Origin: Hymenolepis diminuta
Lineage: Eukaryota; Platyhelminthes; Cestoda; Cyclophyllidea; Hymenolepididae
Assembly: GCA_900708905.1 (NCBI GenBank)
Contig: CAADRB010000011.1
Location: forward strand, 2,432,452-2,496,451
DNA: 64,000 nucleotides
Reading direction: 5' to 3'
A program made the translations under genes and the position numbers. This document shows positions 24,900 through 39,200 of this stretch, in pieces. The notes under the pieces were generated by a model, which saw only the letters and a list, made by a program, of their open reading frames with translations, was not told the origin of the DNA and made no database searches. The number at the start of each line of letters is the position of its first letter. The first letter of the stretch is position 1.

Positions 24900-26600
24900 A
24901 TATTTCAAATAACTATACGTTTGTAAAACATCATTTTGCACGAGTATTCACCTCTTCTTTATTTCACACGAGTAAAAATGATCTTATTTAAAATCAATTA
25001 GAACTGTCCCTTTGATATTGTACCGGTAAACAAAATCTTCAATCGCTATTATAATACGTGAAATTAAGTAGACTGATTTTTTGATGGCCAGGTACTTCTA
25101 TCAATTCCTCTGGCATTTTACGAATTGAACACAATTGGCACGGTGCCAAATATCAAAATTAATCCAATTAGCTATATTCAAGCACCATCTATCCATGATA
25201 ATCTAATAGTAGAAGGGATCTAAGTAGAACGGAAGAAAATAATTCAGCTATATCTCTTAAAACTTTTCGAGCAGTGTTATCAGAAAGTGATAACTTTTAA
25301 CAAGCAAGTTGAAGTGACTAAGTGGCAAAGTAAATCTCTAAATCCAGGTTTCAGATAATGGGAGAGATGAATCATATAGAGATAAGCACGCATTAAGATA
25401 ACAATTAAAAATAAATATGAAGTAGTCACTAAATCATCCTCTACCCTTCATCTCGTTGAATTCATAGATTGCTGAAATTCCCACAAGTAGTATTTAAGCA
25501 ACCAGACCTTCCTAGAGAACTTTCCAAAAAAATAATAGCCAAGATTTCGCAGCAAATTTTTCGCTGCTGCAAACTATTATTTTTATTGTCATTCCACACG
25601 TATTGTTGTTATTGCCAGCTATTAGCAAATCATGTTACAAATTCTTCAAGGTGGAATTTTTCATTTGGTATGTGGCACACACTACTGCGCAATCTATTCT
25701 TTCTTTTCATCTCTACATTCCGTAAAAGAATGTTCAATTTTATTTCCTTGTGCAGAGAAAGCGAGTGTAGGGCCATTATTTTATCATAAATAAATAATGT
25801 AAGAGTTAAATTCACATGTCTGATACTATACTAAAAGATGGAAGTCTAAAACGGAGCTTCATAAAGATGAACAAGAAAATTTATTATAATTGGCTAATTT
25901 TGAAGATGAAGAAGGCGGGAGGAGGAAAGGGGGAAGGAGGGGTCGAATAAACGAGAGAGGCTTACTTTAACTGAGTTGGAATTTTGTCAAATAGATCCCT
26001 TTTATGCAACGAATAAATTTTATTGCGATATTCTTAGGATTCCATGTTTCAAAAAACTCCTTGTTTTCTGAGTGCATTAACGTTTCCTATATGCAGAGCT
26101 CATTGAGTTGAGTAGTTGGTTGAATCATTTTGAGAAATTTGGCTAAGGGTAGCTAGCATATAATAGCAGAGATATTTTAACAAAGAAGAGACCATCAACT
26201 ATCTTCGTAGTAAACCTTTCATCCACTCTGGTCTGAATCAGGAGGAATGTAAGTTAATTAAAACAATAAAACAAATTTTGGGCGAACAGAATACGAACTT
26301 AGTCTGTTTGATTAAATATTCGGTTCGAAGATTGGTACAAGATGGGGAGGGGGGGTGGAGTGTATGACTTTCGATACAATGTATACCGAGGGAAGAGGCT
26401 GTGATTAATTATTTGATATTTAACAATAATTGCAAATCTAATTAGTGTGAAAATGTAGGACCAAAAAAACGAAAATTCTAGGAGCTAAATATCCTATTTC
26501 AGGAAATCAAATAAGCAGACTTCTCTAGCATACTGACTTTAAAACTCACTCCTACAATGATTGTGATCAGAACATTTTCAAGAAAGAATGACACAAACCT
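24900..26600. other. Gene-free stretch
   Basis: An open frame of 106 codons at 25469-25789 is balanced by one on the other strand (25630-25815). It has the look of chance in AT-rich DNA and matches no known family. A purine-rich G tract lies at about 25915-25950. Confidence 0.45.
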
Positions 26601-26606
26601 AACTAT

Positions 26607-26890
26607 TGCATATAAGAACATAATATTTTTCCTAAAGTAATTCTTAAATGCAAGATTCTTTGTTTATCACCTTTTAATTCCCCTTTATTCAAACGACTTT
26701 ATTTACATTACGTTTGTAAATGGCGCATAATATAAATCGGCCCATAGGTACGAAAACGTGGGTTTTGTTTTGATATAGTGGTTTGGATCATTTTGTATTG
26801 TGGTGTTGTGAGGTCGTATTTGTAACTGGTGCAATGTCTTGGGGGATCTAAGAGTCGGTTACGGTATCCTACAGAGAAGAGCAGATTACA
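26607..26890 (-). mobile_element. LTR-like repeat, family D, copy 1
   Basis: About 284 bp, inverted relative to 59157-59452 and about 78-80% alike by eye. Both copies have TG...CA ends (TGTAATCTGC... in the 59 kb orientation). Shared blocks include GTCGGTTACGGTATCCTACA and TTTATTTACATTA.GTTTGTAAATG. No clear target duplication and no coding region are seen. It is probably a solo LTR, with the class open. Confidence 0.6.
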
Positions 26891-29800
26891 ACACTAACAC
26901 TAAGAGATGTAGTTTAGCAAAATGAATAAAAGCCATCCATTTCTAGCCCACTCGGGTGATATCAGCTAACACCCTGAGTAGAAGGTCAAGATTAGTTCGT
27001 GTACAGAAAGCAGGAATTCGAATTCGAGCTGTTTGAAAAATATAATTATCCAATAGATGTTCATTTCTTCTATTGGCGAGCACATCTGTGATAATTTAAA
27101 ACTTTTCATCACTAATTAATGATTATAGTCGGCTTGAAATTCAGTTGATATTTTAATAGAAGTACTGTAAGCGGAGAGCAGCCAACAATCTAACTTCTGA
27201 CCCCGTAGATATGCTATTAGCTAATCCTTTCTTATAACTACTAGTCTTCATCATAAGACAAGGTGAAGAAGAGAGCGCTTTATCGAATGAGAGGAAGTAG
27301 GACGATGGCAAGAGTATATATATTATATAGGTCAGCATGGGATGATGGGTAAAAATTGAGGTCTAAACAAATGTTTTGTAGATGAATAGCTGTCCAGAAG
27401 TAGAGGCTCTTTAACAAGTCATAAGTACGACAGTAGGAGTATACCAAATGTTTCGTGTTTCAATCAAAGATTGAAGAATTAAAAATATCTAGAATACAAA
27501 ACAAATCAAAGTATTTACAAGAAATTGAGAGAGTGTAAGTAAGTGTCGAAATATTATCTCATTTCCGAGTGGAATAACACAACTAACGTAATAATATTCT
27601 TAAGTTAATCTTACATTTTACAATTCTAGATGTCTTCAATAGCTATGCATCCTAAGAAAAATAAGATGAAAATTATTGGTTAAAAGACACCAAGACCGTT
27701 TAGAAAGTTACCGCCTTTCGAAAAAAAGTGGTCTAGAGCGTACTCAAAAAATTTCCAACCAAACTCGGCGCCGTTTTTGCCAATTACTAGTCCATTCAAG
27801 GTACATTGATACTAGAATTTGAATATGTGTTTTAATTTTATGCAGTTGAATGAATACGCCCATGTTTAGAATGCCAAATAAATTCAAAGTATGATTAAAG
27901 AATAGAAAGTTACATTCGTGCATCTTGACAGGAAAAAGGGAGGTAAAAAAAGAACAGATTGAAAACGCAGTAGAAATAGCACACTGGGGGATTTCAGGAC
28001 ATCTTTTACGTCATAACCAACACCCCCCTCTGAAGGACAGAAAGGAAAAAATTCCGAAATTTCAGATATAACACGATAAGTCTCATAGAAACGCGAGTAA
28101 TGCTGATTTTTATGGCCTAAAAGAATTCATGCACTTTAAAGATTGATTAAGTGCTTGTTACAAATCGAAAATTTACCACGTTTTTTTATTACAAATTGAA
28201 TAATTTGATAAGAGGTGTTAACTTCGTGAGAATTTAGCAATCGGTTATCAGCCCGCATATAATTTCGATTCCTGAAAAATGATCACATGTTATCGTGCCT
28301 TAAAAGAACGAATGGATAGATAGAAAAATGTTGTTATGCATTTCCTATAATCGGTAATTCAACTGCATCTAATCCTATTTACTGAATTATAATGAAATGC
28401 AAAAATGATAATTGTTGAATGCTGCCAGCTAACGAAGTTAAATAAATTTTTCCTACATCCATACATTATAGCTAAAATTAATTCGTTCAGAAGGAAATTA
28501 TACAGATTAATAATGTTTAAACGAAGTTAGTTTCGAAGATAATGCTATTTTAATGCAGATCATATTTTGAGAGGGTAAACTTTGACCACAGACTTCCTGT
28601 AGATAGTTCCTAGAACGAAAGTGTTCCAATCTTTATATTAACGACGAAAATGTCCTGAAAATATATAAAGATAATGATACTCATTTTATATTTAAGATTA
28701 ACTAATGAACTAATATGAATAGTATTTCGTAAAATTCCCTCGAACAATATGTTCTGGAACTTACCATTACTTGTCACATAACAGCGAAGGACGATGAAAT
28801 ACTTTAAAGTGCATCTCGAGCTATAAGATATCGGAAACATGATTGAGGCGGGAAAAGTTATTGTAAAATGTTGATGAAGTACCAAGTAAATAATTTCAGC
28901 TCCAATTGAGAATTCCCAATATTGTATTATGCAAATTAGACTTCCACTGATTATAACAACCGAGCAAATTTTACCTAATTTTTACCCCTACATGAACAAC
29001 TGATTAGTCGACCGGTAACTGGCTATTAAAAACAAGTGGCCAATTGATCTGAATGACATTTTGCTAACTTTTAATCCGGTTTACCAATTTGTATGATGAA
29101 ATAACCCTCAGAAGCTTTAAACCGCACTAACAGAGTTCAATATTTTGTTACTTGACCCAGTGACTGGCAAAAGGGTCAGATTCTATCCGATAAAATAGGA
29201 GCCACTAGAACATTAACGAGCAAATTAAAACAATTTCAGCTACTATGATGAAGCGAAAAGAACCAAGTTGAATTTAACAAACCTTGCTGACATAATGCAA
29301 GAGCGGGACAGGATAAAGGCCACAGAAAGCAGGAGTTCACCAATAAATATTTTATTAAACTTAGAGTTAAATAAACAAAACGTACGCGAATAAGTGTAGA
29401 TTCACTTGGAAAGAACCGAAGAGTGCAAAAATAATGTTTACCGGAATAAGTTCAACATCAGAGCTGGTAAACTACACAAATTCATGTTAAGACGGTTTTG
29501 GGTGTTTAGTAAAATCGTAGTTCGTAAACGTAAGAAAAATGTGAAAAAAAAATTGAAAGAGAAAAATCGAAATTTTACTAGCAGAATGACAAAAATCAAA
29601 TGCTATGAATATCAATTTTGAAATCCAACGGTATGAAGTGGGCTTAAAAGGAACAATGAACAAAAATTGACAATAGGCTAAAGTGTAAAGGGGCAAAGAT
29701 TGTATTAGGTGTGATAAATGAAAAGTCAAAACCAAAATTTGCAACAAGATACAAATTAATGTAGCTCAAAATTAACATTAATAATTAGAGAAATATGAAT

Positions 29801-30218
29801 AAACAAACATTTAATTTGGATTAGCCATGCAAAATTATCAACACGAGAAGTGCAAATAGAGTTGCATATTTAAAGGCCGCAGAATGCAAATGTATCAAGA
29901 TGGGAAAACTTTTAAGGGGGAACTATTCAATATTTGGAAAAAAATAACGAAAAAAACGAAAAATAAAAGATTTAAAGTGTCAAATAATTTCCGTTCAAAT
30001 TACGCGGCAAAATTCTGAACTAACTTGAATGATAAGTAAATATATATGGCTAATTCATAATAATTAAAATGATACTCGCAAAAGAAATTGCTTTTATTAT
30101 AAAGTATAAAATAAAATTAATCCTATGATATTTTAAATAAATTGAATACTTATGAGGCTTACAGAGCGGTCGCTTTGACGTGCTAAGTTCTTTTAAGTAT
30201 TTCTGGATAATTGTGAAT
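26891..30218. other. Gene-free AT-rich stretch upstream of the MMS22L gene
   Basis: No exon or repeat with a second copy is recognised. The last few hundred bases must hold the promoter of the downstream gene. I cannot point to a TATA box or initiator with confidence. Confidence 0.45.
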
Positions 30219-33200
30219 ATGGACGACTTTCTCTTATCGACACCGCCTCAATCGCCTCAGTTTGATGATTTTTATGATGCGCCGTTAGTTGAAATCGATC
30301 TGGATGGGAATATGGACACTGAAGGCCAGTTATGTGTTGATGATATTATCATTACTGTAATTCTATTTAAAATTCTTTAGAGAGCAACATTGACCTTATT
30401 TATTTCATTAATTTTAGATAGCCGTTTTAAATCTCACTTCGAATCTCACTGTCTTTTAAATGATGAACTCAACAAAGCCTATAAGTAATCTCTCCTATCA
30501 TTGGTTTTCTATTGACTAGAATATACTTCGAACGATTGCCTTACAAACCCGAAATCCATTTTCCAGACAATTTATCTATTTTGTGGTCGCTTATTTCATC
30601 AATGAAAATTAATATTAAAAATGCGTCAGGTAAATCCATATTTAATCCCCTTACCATTTCAGACCAAAGAAGAAGGATAAATAATATTTTGATTGATATT
30701 TATGCATCTTTTGAGTAAGAATATATGTCTATTAATTCGTTTAACTTGTTAGAGAGCTGAATCCTTCTCAAACACGTGATTTTCTTAATCGATTCCTGTA
30801 TATAATTAAGGGGGTTGAATTTATGGCGAAAGTTGCAACAGTTTGTTCAATTTCTGATTTTCATTTATACTTCCTTCTGTAGTCAAATCAAGGCGAATTG
30901 ATGCATATTCGTTTGGATATCATAACAATGTTCCTCAAGCTTGTTGAATTTCATTCAATCTCCTCTTTCAGTGAAATCTTGCAACTTGATCCTTCCACAT
31001 CTAATCCCCAGGAATATATAATGGAATGGATCTTTGATTTATTGATCACTGCGTATTCCTCTCTTTGTCATTGTTATTCTCTCCTTTGGGTTTTACTTAT
31101 TCGCCATGGCGAAAGAGTTTCAAATGGATGGTACAAGTACCTTCACGCGAAAATTGTTCAACTGCATTCTGGTCGAAGGCGAATTACTCATGGATGTTTG
31201 GACAGTGTTCGCGGGAATCCTGAGCTGGTGAATTCGACGGGAGTTATTGATAGGTCAAGATTGTGGAATGTGTACTGGTCGGTTTTGGTTGCTACTGCAC
31301 CTTTGTATGAGAAAACGAAGCTCCTTTTGGTCCCCGATGTAAGTCAATCTTATTTTTATTTCAGAAGTGATTTATCATAATAGAGTTCAGTTACCTTGTA
31401 CTTTGTTTAAAGGTGGAAATGGATCATTAGTTGTCTTCTTGGATGCTAATTTAATTATATTGCTTAAATTGATTTCTGTCTTGTTCATGTCTTCTTATTG
31501 CCTTATACAGAATTTTTCAGAAATTATATTAAGTTTAGTGCGATGGAACGTATATGAGCTAGTTTTATTTACCATTCTGTAAAACGGATGGTAACATACA
31601 ATGATCCTGGTTGAATTACTATTTTTTGGGTTGGTAAACGAGGCAAACTTGACGACAGGAGAAAGTCAAGAAGTTTATCCTCTGGTGTCTGGATGTCATA
31701 GTGTCCATGACTGGATGTAGATCAGTATTCTTAAAATGTAGTAAGTTCTATTCTTTCTGGTATTAGTATTGGGAATGGGAAAATTCACCTACTGCTTCTG
31801 CTGACCCTCTGATTCTTATTCAAACGATAGTCTTGATGTCTTGAGATGGTATAATCAGAAAATTCTGTCCTCTTCTCATTTCAGGCATTTATCGATGCTG
31901 TAATTGTCTTCAACAGTAGTAGGATTGTATATTTCCACGGTTGATTAAATTAACTTGGTGCGTTTGAAGCTTTAACCCCTATCATCTATTTGAATTTCAG
32001 CAGCCTTCTTCGACTCTAAATACTGCTTCCAGATTTTCAACTACTGTCTGGATCATTCGCAATCAATTTCTTGGAGTGAGTTGTTTATTCAACAAATTTA
32101 TGTACTTAATGTTCTTTTATCAATATTCGTATAATATCAATTAAAGTTTTATTTTGATCAGACTTTTTCGGACGCATGCTGATACTTCGATGGTTACATT
32201 ACGGTTCTTGTTCAAACGAAGAAGGAAGAAGTGGAAGGAGTTGTTGAACATATAGGTTTTGCTGTAACTTTAACGTATTTCCTACCACGCCCTATGACCC
32301 AGAAGGATCAGAGGGAACACACGTCTTTATTCTACCAATTACATGTGATTGGCGGGTAACAGGATATATTTGATGATAGAGGGAAGTAAAATATACTCAC
32401 GTCGGCTAGGGGTGTTTATCATGTGGTTAGACATTAGGAGTCTGGGTTTAATGATTTGTTAATTCTCGTTTCTGTCTCTATTAACTCCTTTCTTGTAGGA
32501 TAATCCTCCTTCAATGGGCTCAATTCGACATGCTTTACAATCACTTCTTGCACTTCAAGACGTCTGGGGTGCCGGAGTTGAGACTATTCGATCTCTTTGG
32601 CTCTACTTCAGTCGAAAACTCGTAAGTATTCCCTATTATTTCATAATTGTGAGTTGAATATCGGTATTTTAAGGAGTTATTTGCTTAGCAGTTTTGAAAT
32701 TACTTGGTCAACATTATGCTTTTTTACTTATAGGATTCGATGAATGACATGCCGTGGAAAGATGCTTCATCGGAATTTTCAGAGTATGCCGTCAATTTTC
32801 CATTTATATTCGTTCTAGAGTTCATCCTTTTTACCTCTTTTGTAAAGTTACAATTCAAACCTTTGTGGTCTACCCAACTGATGTGTTGAATATGTAAGAC
32901 CTACGATTGTAATTCAACTTTTTTGTTTACAAGAATTCAGATAGCTTTGCCCACGTTAACACGTCAAGGAGTTATAAACTACTTTATCCTTTTGGAAAAT
33001 ATGCTCAAAGCTGTTTCAAAATCGCCATGTGAACAGAAAGCTGTTTCTAAAATAGTAAGACTACTTTCCGTTATCCGATTGAAGATCTGATTCGTTAACA
33101 TATTTTGCTTCCATTAGTTGTTTTATTCTGACAGTTGTTGTTTGATTTGTTAATTTGTGGTGAGTTTTTGTCCTATTGATTATTTATCTCCATGTGATCC

Positions 33201-36200
33201 GATGGCGCTGTGCTTAACATGCTCAAGTTTTCGATGGCCATCACTCAGTGAGCGGAATGGCCAAACGTTCAGGTTAAGTGTGGCAGAATTCAAGCTCCTC
33301 ACAACAAGAGAGCTTCTTGACGATATTTCCCCACTTAAGATGAATACTGGTGAGAACACATTCCTAAATAAACTTGGGATTTATTATTGTTATCATTTCA
33401 AGAAAACAGAGAGATGAAGGCCACCTTATAATCATTATATCAAAATTATGACTAGATAGTGCAATAAAATTCAGTAAATCGTATAAGTCACTAGCATAAT
33501 AATGTGAGATGTAGAAAACTGGTACAAATCGATAAACTAATCGGAATAGCAGTCTGACGTTGGGGTTAAAGTCATTGTACGGTCGTTATTATTCAACTGT
33601 CAGTTTCGTGGTACGTTTTTGCTCAGTTTATTTTAGGTAGTTATTTACTGTCTTGTAATGAATATAACGTTTAACAGTGTTAACTTTTCCTCCACGTTAA
33701 AACTTAATACATAATCGTATAATTTAGTTTTTTCCATTTTATTTTTGGTAATAATATGTCTGTTTATTTGTAAATTTGGTATACTTTATACCATTCGAAC
33801 TTGCAAATGGTTATAATTAGGGGGAAGAGTAGAGTATTTTAATCAACAGGCTACTAGAATTTTCACTTCACTTATTAATTGAAAAGGTTACGTCTTGTTA
33901 TTTTCGCTGGTTTCTCAGAAGGTTTTTTAAAATTTAATATCAACATTGTAGATAACATTCTGGACATGGAGTTTTAAACACCCCTGTCTTTTATGACTTA
34001 CATCAATCAGAGGTAGGACACCGAAAGTTCTTATTGGTCATCAGGCCTGTGTGACAGTGAGCATTCGTATACAGTTGGTACTTTCGAAATTTACTGGAGG
34101 AATACAGTTGTGTATTTGGAAACAAGAATCGATTTTGTTACCTGATTTGGCCAAAAATGGTCGGCGTTTTGATTGATTTACCCTAACTGCGACAATTTTA
34201 TTTTTTGCTTTTCCGGATGCCATGGTGTTTTACATTATCGTATAATCGTCACTATAGACTGAATTCGTGATATCTCTATTCGGCGGTGCGGAAGAAGTCC
34301 ACTTGAAATGGTCCTGTGATTGGGAGATGGGTCGTCGATGTGCAGCTCTGGAAGGTCTACAAAAACTCCTCACTTGCCTTTTAACAGATTTACCCACCAC
34401 TTTGGAGTTCGAAGAAGCCTTAATGCGTCTAATACAGCTTACCTCACTTTTTAGAGAAGCTCTACTCCGGTATGTTGTATAAAGAGTTCTTAATTTTATT
34501 TTTTATATTATAGTAATTAATTAGTAATTTAATTACTTTACATAACAATGCAAAAAAACTCATATAACTTTTAATCTTGGTATTCATCCTAACATTCGAA
34601 ATAGCAAAAGAGTCCAGTGCCATTTAATTTTATCAGGATACCAAGGGTCACACCTTTTTGGTCTCTGGAACCGTTGAGTTGTCCAATTATTCATAAGGGC
34701 TATAAATCACTATTTAATACCCAAAGGTTTAACTTTATCCTTAGGTTTCTGAGTGAGTTCATGTCTGCGATATTCAGAGCCTTTTAGCCTTTAAATTAAA
34801 TGAGTGGTTGGTCATGTCACTATAATCCGTTTTTATTTTCTTACAGCCATAAGCAGGCAGGTGAGAGTTGGAAAGGCGTTTTTAATAGTGCAAAATTTAT
34901 TCTACTCCGCTCAACATAAACTCTAATAATAGACGAAGTTGATTCTTGTCATGTTTTTTTAGTCAAGTCAGTGGGAAAAACAAAGAATCGACTGGGAGTT
35001 TTTCAAACTTCACCAACGTTGGATGGCGAGATAAGTTGGAGCAAATGGTGTTGTCGTTTTGTAAATCTCTTTTGTCAAATCTGGAGAAGAAAATGAAATG
35101 GATTTCCGATATTTTAGGTAAGTTTATTAAACGTATATCAATGAAGATCATTATCATGGTATTAAGTAAATTTTAGTAATCACGTTATCAATCGATTGTG
35201 TTTTTTGATGGTCTTAATTTTATTAACTCTAATAATTAATTTTTGATTTCCGCAGACACTTCCCTCGTCGATCTTTTATGTTCTTCTGAACGGGGCGATT
35301 GGCTTCCTTTTCTACTAGATTTTCTCTCCTCTCTTCAGTAAATATGATGTTTTAATCTCTTTTTTACTCATTTTATTTAAGAAAACTTAGCTCTTCTTCG
35401 CTTTTTTTCAGTTTTGTTGAGGCCTCTTGTCCCGATAATTTAAGTTGCAAGTTTACAAGTGCATTTGTTTATTCGTTCTACTTAATATTTTTAAGTAACA
35501 AGTCTTGATCTGTTTAAATTTATTTGACTTTCTAGTACGGATTTGGTCGGAGATCTTCCCCAGATTCGTCTCTCGAGCTTGCACAAATTTTTCATGGTCA
35601 AAAGAGTCTGTCGAAGTTGCAGTTCGATTTCTCAGTATTGCCTCAACATCGCCATTGTCGGAGACAAAATCTCCTTGGGACATTCTCCAAGAATTAGTTT
35701 TCAAGGCGGACCTTGCCTTCTCGTAAGAGGGAAATTTTGGCTGCATATTGATTTTTACTTCTTTGTCTTATAGGTTTAGAACGAAATTTTTCAGTCGTTT
35801 GTTCAGCGATTCCGCATTATTGAAACCTCTTCTTTCAAACTCCAAAATGGATGTGGAACAAGCTTGGCAGTTCTACACGATTTGGTTAATCTACAAGCTT
35901 CTAAGCGACAAAACAGCTAATGCCAATAAAATTCTTCTTGAATCACTGTCTAGCAGAGGCTGTGAGTTGCCTGACGGGGTTTCAGATCTTTTGGACACCT
36001 CCGATGCAGAAATCTCGATGATCAGACTTTGCAATCGATTTGAAGCTGCTAAGGTGAATTTTATCATAAACTTTAAATGCGACTAGGGATTCTGCTGTTT
36101 ATTCAAAGAGAAAGCTGCATAGTATTGGTCTTTTTTTGCTTATTTAATAATCAGTCTTTGCAGTTCTGTCAAAACGTTATTGATGGAAAACACTAATTTT

Positions 36201-39200
36201 GCCATGGAGTTTGAGAGATTGTCAGAGTTTCAGCCTACGAATTATTCACTTAAAGCTTTAAAAATGAAAGGAAAATTAAATTAAAATTCATTTTTTGTTT
36301 GCGTTAATGTCAACTCCAGTTTTTTCTTAAAAATACGTGTCGGACAGGGCGAGGTAGGGGGGAGTAAAATAGGGTAATATCATCGCTGAGGTATTTTTAT
36401 CTTTTAGTTCGAAAGGGGATTGATCCTTCCCTATCTATAAGACATTCTTGATTGGAAGTATTTAGGAGCACCTCTCTCAGTTTGAGTTTGATTTATTTGT
36501 TGTCTAATAATAATTCCCAAGTCCATCTAGTTAAGCTTTTTTCAACCCTCATCTTGAGTAGAGTGGAGTCATTAAGCCTCTCTGGTGAGGGACTCCAACT
36601 CTGCCACTTTCTTTATTAACCAAGCCTAATCATTCCGCTCATTGAGTGTGTGCCAATGGCAATGGAACTCGTGACCTCTGACATGACAAACGCGTCCGGT
36701 GATCAATATGTTGTCTAATGGAAAATTGCACAGTTTTTCACGAGCGAAGATTTACATTGGTAAGTTTTTACACAGACTCATTTTACGAAACCATAGTAAT
36801 TCGTCTGGTTAGGTTGGCGGTCAAGGTGCTTGTCTATGAAGTCAGGTTTCACGACGGCACATTCACTCACTGCACCTAATTATTTAAGTCCTACTACTAA
36901 ATGGTGTGACAGAATTCGATTTTCTCATTAGAACGACTCTACTCAGGATAATTTTTGGGAAAAGCTTTCCTAAATTGGCTTGGAAGTTATATCTTGTTCA
37001 CAGCATTGAAATGTCTAGTCACCAAAATTAGGGGATTATCGATTTAATTCCAAAGTAATTTAAATTGTTCACATAGTGGCACTTGTGCATCAAAGCTGTC
37101 TTTTTGTGAGTGTTTGTGGAGAGAAAAACCATAGATAAAATTATTTTCCCTCATATTAATCTCTTTGAAAATATATTTTGGTCACCTGGTAACGTTTTTC
37201 AAATCCACTGAAGGCAAATTAAAAAAAAACAGATAGTTTTGGATAGGGAAATAGCATCCTGAAGCGTCTTTAATGAGGAATTCGCGTTTTATTGCTCTTT
37301 TTTGATAAATATTGATTGTTCTTTTCACTTTATATGCGCCGAGGCGTAACCGTTCATCGACTTATAAAGACAAAATACATTAAGTTTTTCGGACAAAAGG
37401 CTGATAACTTTAAGGCTTCAATTTTGGATGGAGGGTGGGGATGTTTGTTTCACATGCTTCTGGATTTTTTACTTGTTCATTACTCAGCCCAAAAGAACAG
37501 GTGCTGTTATTTTCAATGCTCTCTGGAATTTAGGTTAGTGTATGTCATCAAAGTTTTCAAAGAGAGGCTATCATTAGACTATGTCATATTTGGGGATGTG
37601 ATTCTAATAGAAAAGCGCATTAAGCGAAGTTGTGCTGTGTTTTAAAAGCGCTCGGAAACTTAAAGTTGCTGTCAACCTTTATGGTAGCTGGTCAATGGTA
37701 CCTCTGATAGCGTAAAAGCATTTCTTTCTTTTGGGGCAGGAGACGGGAAATGACTTTAGCTATGATAGATCGGTCAAAGGCTTCTTTGGCGTCTTGACCA
37801 AATTGCCTTAGCCATAACTCGAATATTCATGCTGATTAGTATCAGATTCGTGATCTTTGACTTTGTAGACATTGATCCATTAATGTTCCATTAGTTAACA
37901 CTGATCTTTAGAGGAGTTGCTTTGTAAATCCAATTAGTGCACGTCTGTCCACTTAGAATTTAGGAGATCCATCCTCATCGGTGCGCATCCAATGACTTGG
38001 GCTGTCAACATGCATTGGTTAATTCTAGTCAACAGGTGGGGCGTAAAATGTCAGCTTCTCATCGGATCTTCTCCGGAATGCTTTCTCTTTACCCTCTCCT
38101 TGACGCCACTTTTTGCAAAACGAGTATTTGGAATAAGCTTTCTTAAATGGGCGTTTTTGGTGATATCATGTTATAAATAAGGGTTGATTTATATTTTAAT
38201 ACGGATAATTCTTTGTGGTTTTTGAATAAGATGATATTGGCAGGGATAACTTGAAAATCTTAATCGGAGGTTTATTCTACATCTTTAGGAACATCTTTGC
38301 TGCTAGAATAAATGTATGCAAGTGTCTTGATTATCCACGTAATTAAATTAATTGTCCAATAAGCTGTGAACACTGGAGACACCAGTCCATTCAAGAATCT
38401 AGTAACTGAATTCTGAAATTTGAATCTCGGAAAGTTAGTACCTTATATGAGTAGAACTACCCAATATGAGAAGGCCGGTGGTTCCAGAAGTCAAGAAAAG
38501 TGAGAATCTTGGTCTCTCTTCTCCCATTTCATCCTTAAATGAGATATTGTTTTTCTTTCTTTGCTTTCCCACGATTGGAACCTGTGAAAGCTTCTTGTCA
38601 TAGGAAATAATAGTAGCGTAAATAATAGATAATCATTCCCACATAAATTCCATTGATTTATCTTTGACTTTTAATATTATCAATAGCAAAATGAAACGAT
38701 AACCTTGGGAAAGCATCAAAACGCTGTTCAAATCTAAATAATAAGGGCGAAATATCTATATTACCGGCAACTGGGAAACAAAATGCCTTAAATCATTTGT
38801 ATTCCGATTTCATCAGTTTTTTTGTTTTCTGCGTTCAGTACACCTTGTTCTACCATTTCAGAAATCGTATTTGGCTTTAGCGGTGGTTAAAGTTCGCGAT
38901 ACTGACCAGGTCGATTTAGTGAGTGAATGTTCATCCCATCTCGATGTTATTTGACTATTCTAAAATGTTTCTATCATAGCAGAGCTCACTAGGTTTAATT
39001 ATCGGTTATTTCAGGACTATGACGGATAAATGAGTAAAGAAGCCTAAAATGATCCGCAACGGTCGCTGTAACGTATTTGTAACTGCATGTGAGAGATTTA
39101 GAGAGAACATATCTCGACTAGATCACAGTATATTGTGCCAACTACAACTGATTAGATAGATGAAATAGATACACTTAACGGCAGGAGGAATTCAATCATT

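Noticed and set aside
25469..25815. 106-codon Cys-rich frame as a gene
   Set aside because: A matching frame runs on the other strand. There is no family similarity, and the composition is that of AT-rich background.
33157..33417. 86-codon frame with a GTGAGA donor as an exon between 33054 and 34258
   Set aside because: Its donor phase does not fit the exon at 34258, whereas the direct join keeps the frame. A missing exon remains possible but is not supported.
37316..37645. 109-codon open frame as an extra MMS22L exon
   Set aside because: No similarity to MMS22L. The exons on both sides already join in phase (36053 to 38862) without it.
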